From: Gnomoniopsis sp. IMI 355080
Taxonomy: Eukaryota; Ascomycota; Sordariomycetes; Diaporthales; Gnomoniaceae
Direction of reading: 5' to 3'
Assembly (NCBI GenBank): GCA_027946555.1
Contig: JAPEVC010000312.1
Span: 1 to 33,463, forward strand
Length of the DNA: 33,463 nt
The notes under the pieces are model-generated. The model made no database searches. It saw nothing but the letters and a program-made list of their open reading frames with translations, and was not told where the DNA came from. This document shows positions 32,196-33,463 of the stretch, one piece after another. A program made the position numbers and the translations under genes. Numbering within the stretch: the first letter of the stretch is position 1; each line of letters starts with the position of its first letter.

Positions 32196-33463
32196 ATGGG
32201 CTCCGTCGGCATCGAAGATGACTACACCGCCACGGGCGACTTTGAGGTCTTGGAAGACTGCCGTCCCGAAGACACCTCCCTCCAGGCCTTCATGGTGTCC
32301 AAGCCCCGCGGCTTTCTCCCCCGGGCAGAGCCCATCTGGCAACTTCCCGTGGAATTCCAGCCGCTCGAGGACATCCTCCAGCGCATGCCCGTCAAGACGG
32401 CCACGGGCGAGCCAGGCCTGCTCGCCAAGAACTTGCTTGGCCCTACCGTGGACAAGGAGTTTCCCGACCTCACTTTCGCCGTTGACATGTACAAGGACAA
32501 CATGCCACTGATGAATGCCATCTATCGTGACTACTCCTTCCTTCTTTCGGCGTACCTGCTTGAGCCCTGCCACGAGAGATTCCTTAGAGGTGAGCCGTAC
32601 GGCTTGGGGAGGCAGACATTGCCGGCTGTTGTCGCAAGACCCATGGCTAGGGTTGCTGAGATGTACGTTAAGGTTTTTTTCTCTTTCTTCTCTTTTTTTC
32701 TTCTTCTTCTTCTTTTTCAATTGCTGTTGACTTTATCTTGTATTGTCTACTTTCCCTTTCGTTTTGTGCGGCGTCAACGTCGACTTTCACACGGGCTCCT
32801 TGTAATCTCATTGGCTCGACCCGTCCGCGCCCCGCTTTTTCTACCAATACTCACCCAACCTTCTATACACCACCATCTATCTACCTCACTGTCCTCGCAC
32901 ACTTGACTGCCTTTGGCCTGGCTCTCTCATTCATATTCTCATCTGTATTTGCCTATTGTGTTCATCGTTCTCATTTGTCATTCATTCCGGCTTCAATGGC
33001 CCTGACAATCCTACAGCACTGGCTTCATGCCCTTCATGGAGTATGCCGGCTCCTATGCGCTCTACAACTATAAGCTGGAGGACCCTTCCAAGGGCATGGA
33101 GTATGACAACATCCGTCTCATCCGTGCCTTCGAGCATGGTCTTGATCCCAAGTCTTCGGTGAGTAACTACTATTTCTCTGCCGCGAGGTCCTAAGCATCC
33201 CTCGTCTTGGGTTCCGAAATATACTAACAACGCCCCCCCCCCCAAAAGGAAGCGGGATTTGTCCTCGTCCATATCGACATGGTCAAGAACTCCGGCCCTC
33301 TCGTATCCGGTGTCGTAGAGGCCCTGCAAGCAGCCCATGAGAGCCGTGAGGCTGCCAACGACGCCATGCGGAAGATGCTCGGTGCCATGAAGAAGATCAA
33401 TGCGACTGTACGTGTGCTTACCACCTCTCCCAACCCCCCCCCTCCTTTGAATATCTATCCGAC
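32196..33463 (+). CDS. Indoleamine 2,3-dioxygenase (3' end beyond window)
   Basis: A haem dioxygenase opening the indole ring of tryptophan to N-formylkynurenine, the first step of the kynurenine/NAD pathway in fungi. Exons seen: 32196-32662, 33017-33158 and 33249-33407 (256 aa so far); the window ends in intron 3 (GTACGT at 33408). Seen: KPRGFLPRAEPIWQLP near residue 40, RDYSFLLSAYLLEP, TLPAVVARPMARVAEI, TGFMPFMEYAGSYALYNYKL joined across intron 1, GFVLVHIDMVKNSGPLVSG, and AMKKINAT. Intron 1 is long (354 nt, GTACGT..CTACAG, branch CTGAC); this donor is chosen because the phase-2 join gives AEI-TGFMPF, while the nearby GTTAAG donor does not. Intron 2 has 11 C just before its acceptor. The haem-ligand His region is not in the window. 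Fungi carry several IDO paralogues, so I assign no symbol. Confidence 0.93.
33233..33243 (+). repeat. Poly-C tract in intron 2 of the dioxygenase gene
   Basis: Eleven consecutive C, starting just after an ACTAAC branch-like site and ending five bases before the AAAAG acceptor, so this C run takes the place of the usual mixed pyrimidine tract. Confidence 0.85.

Noticed and set aside
1..33463. CRISPR arrays, bacterial operons or phage genes
   Set aside because: The gene structure is eukaryotic with spliceosomal introns throughout, and no regularly spaced repeats were seen.

Overview
This window is nuclear DNA of a filamentous ascomycete, most likely a Sordariomycete. Four things point there: short introns (about 60-190 nt) with GT..AG ends and RCTRAC-type branch points; a class III chitin synthase that resembles Neurospora crassa CHS1 along its whole length; a septation-initiation-network Cdc14; and the GGPPS/KARI/UBC12 set of a fungus. 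I cannot name the species. No bacterial, viral or transposon gene was recognised.

Layout. 1-2.4 kb (+): short-chain acyl-CoA (acetyl/propionyl) synthetase, 3 exons. 2.9-4.2 kb (-): geranylgeranyl diphosphate synthase, convergent with the first gene. 4.2-6.4 kb: divergent promoter region. 6.4-7.4 kb (+): SIN component Cdc14. 7.8-9.4 kb (-): secreted-type, cysteine-rich, single-pass membrane protein. 10.3-12.0 kb (-): BAHD-type acyltransferase. 12.5-13.9 kb (-): serine racemase / threonine-dehydratase-like PLP enzyme. 14.5-15.9 kb (-): mitochondrial ketol-acid reductoisomerase. 16.5-17.1 kb (-): NEDD8-conjugating enzyme UBC12. 18.4-21.3 kb (-): class III chitin synthase. 21.3-28.4 kb: 7 kb with no gene I can defend, holding a possible decayed hydrolase-like relic on the minus strand and TAGGTACC-type repeats. 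28.4-29.7 kb (+): OPY2-type membrane anchor. 29.7-32.2 kb: intergenic, with a degenerate tRNA-like sequence. 32.2 kb to the end (+): indoleamine 2,3-dioxygenase, cut off by the window edge.

The genes do not form an evident cluster. They are mostly housekeeping: acyl-CoA and isoprenoid supply, branched-chain amino acid synthesis, tryptophan breakdown, cell wall synthesis, septation, neddylation and osmosensing. The GGPPS and the acyltransferase lie 6 kb apart with septation and membrane-protein genes between them, and no terpene cyclase or P450 is present.

The points most worth checking are at the level of gene structure. The KARI gene has a well-supported GC-AG intron and a 32-nt exon. The acyltransferase gene has a second probable GC-AG intron 3.5 kb away. 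The other leads are the tRNA-like relic, the 7-kb gap with its possible pseudogene, and the scattered TAGGTA palindromes. I found no convincing new multi-gene system.
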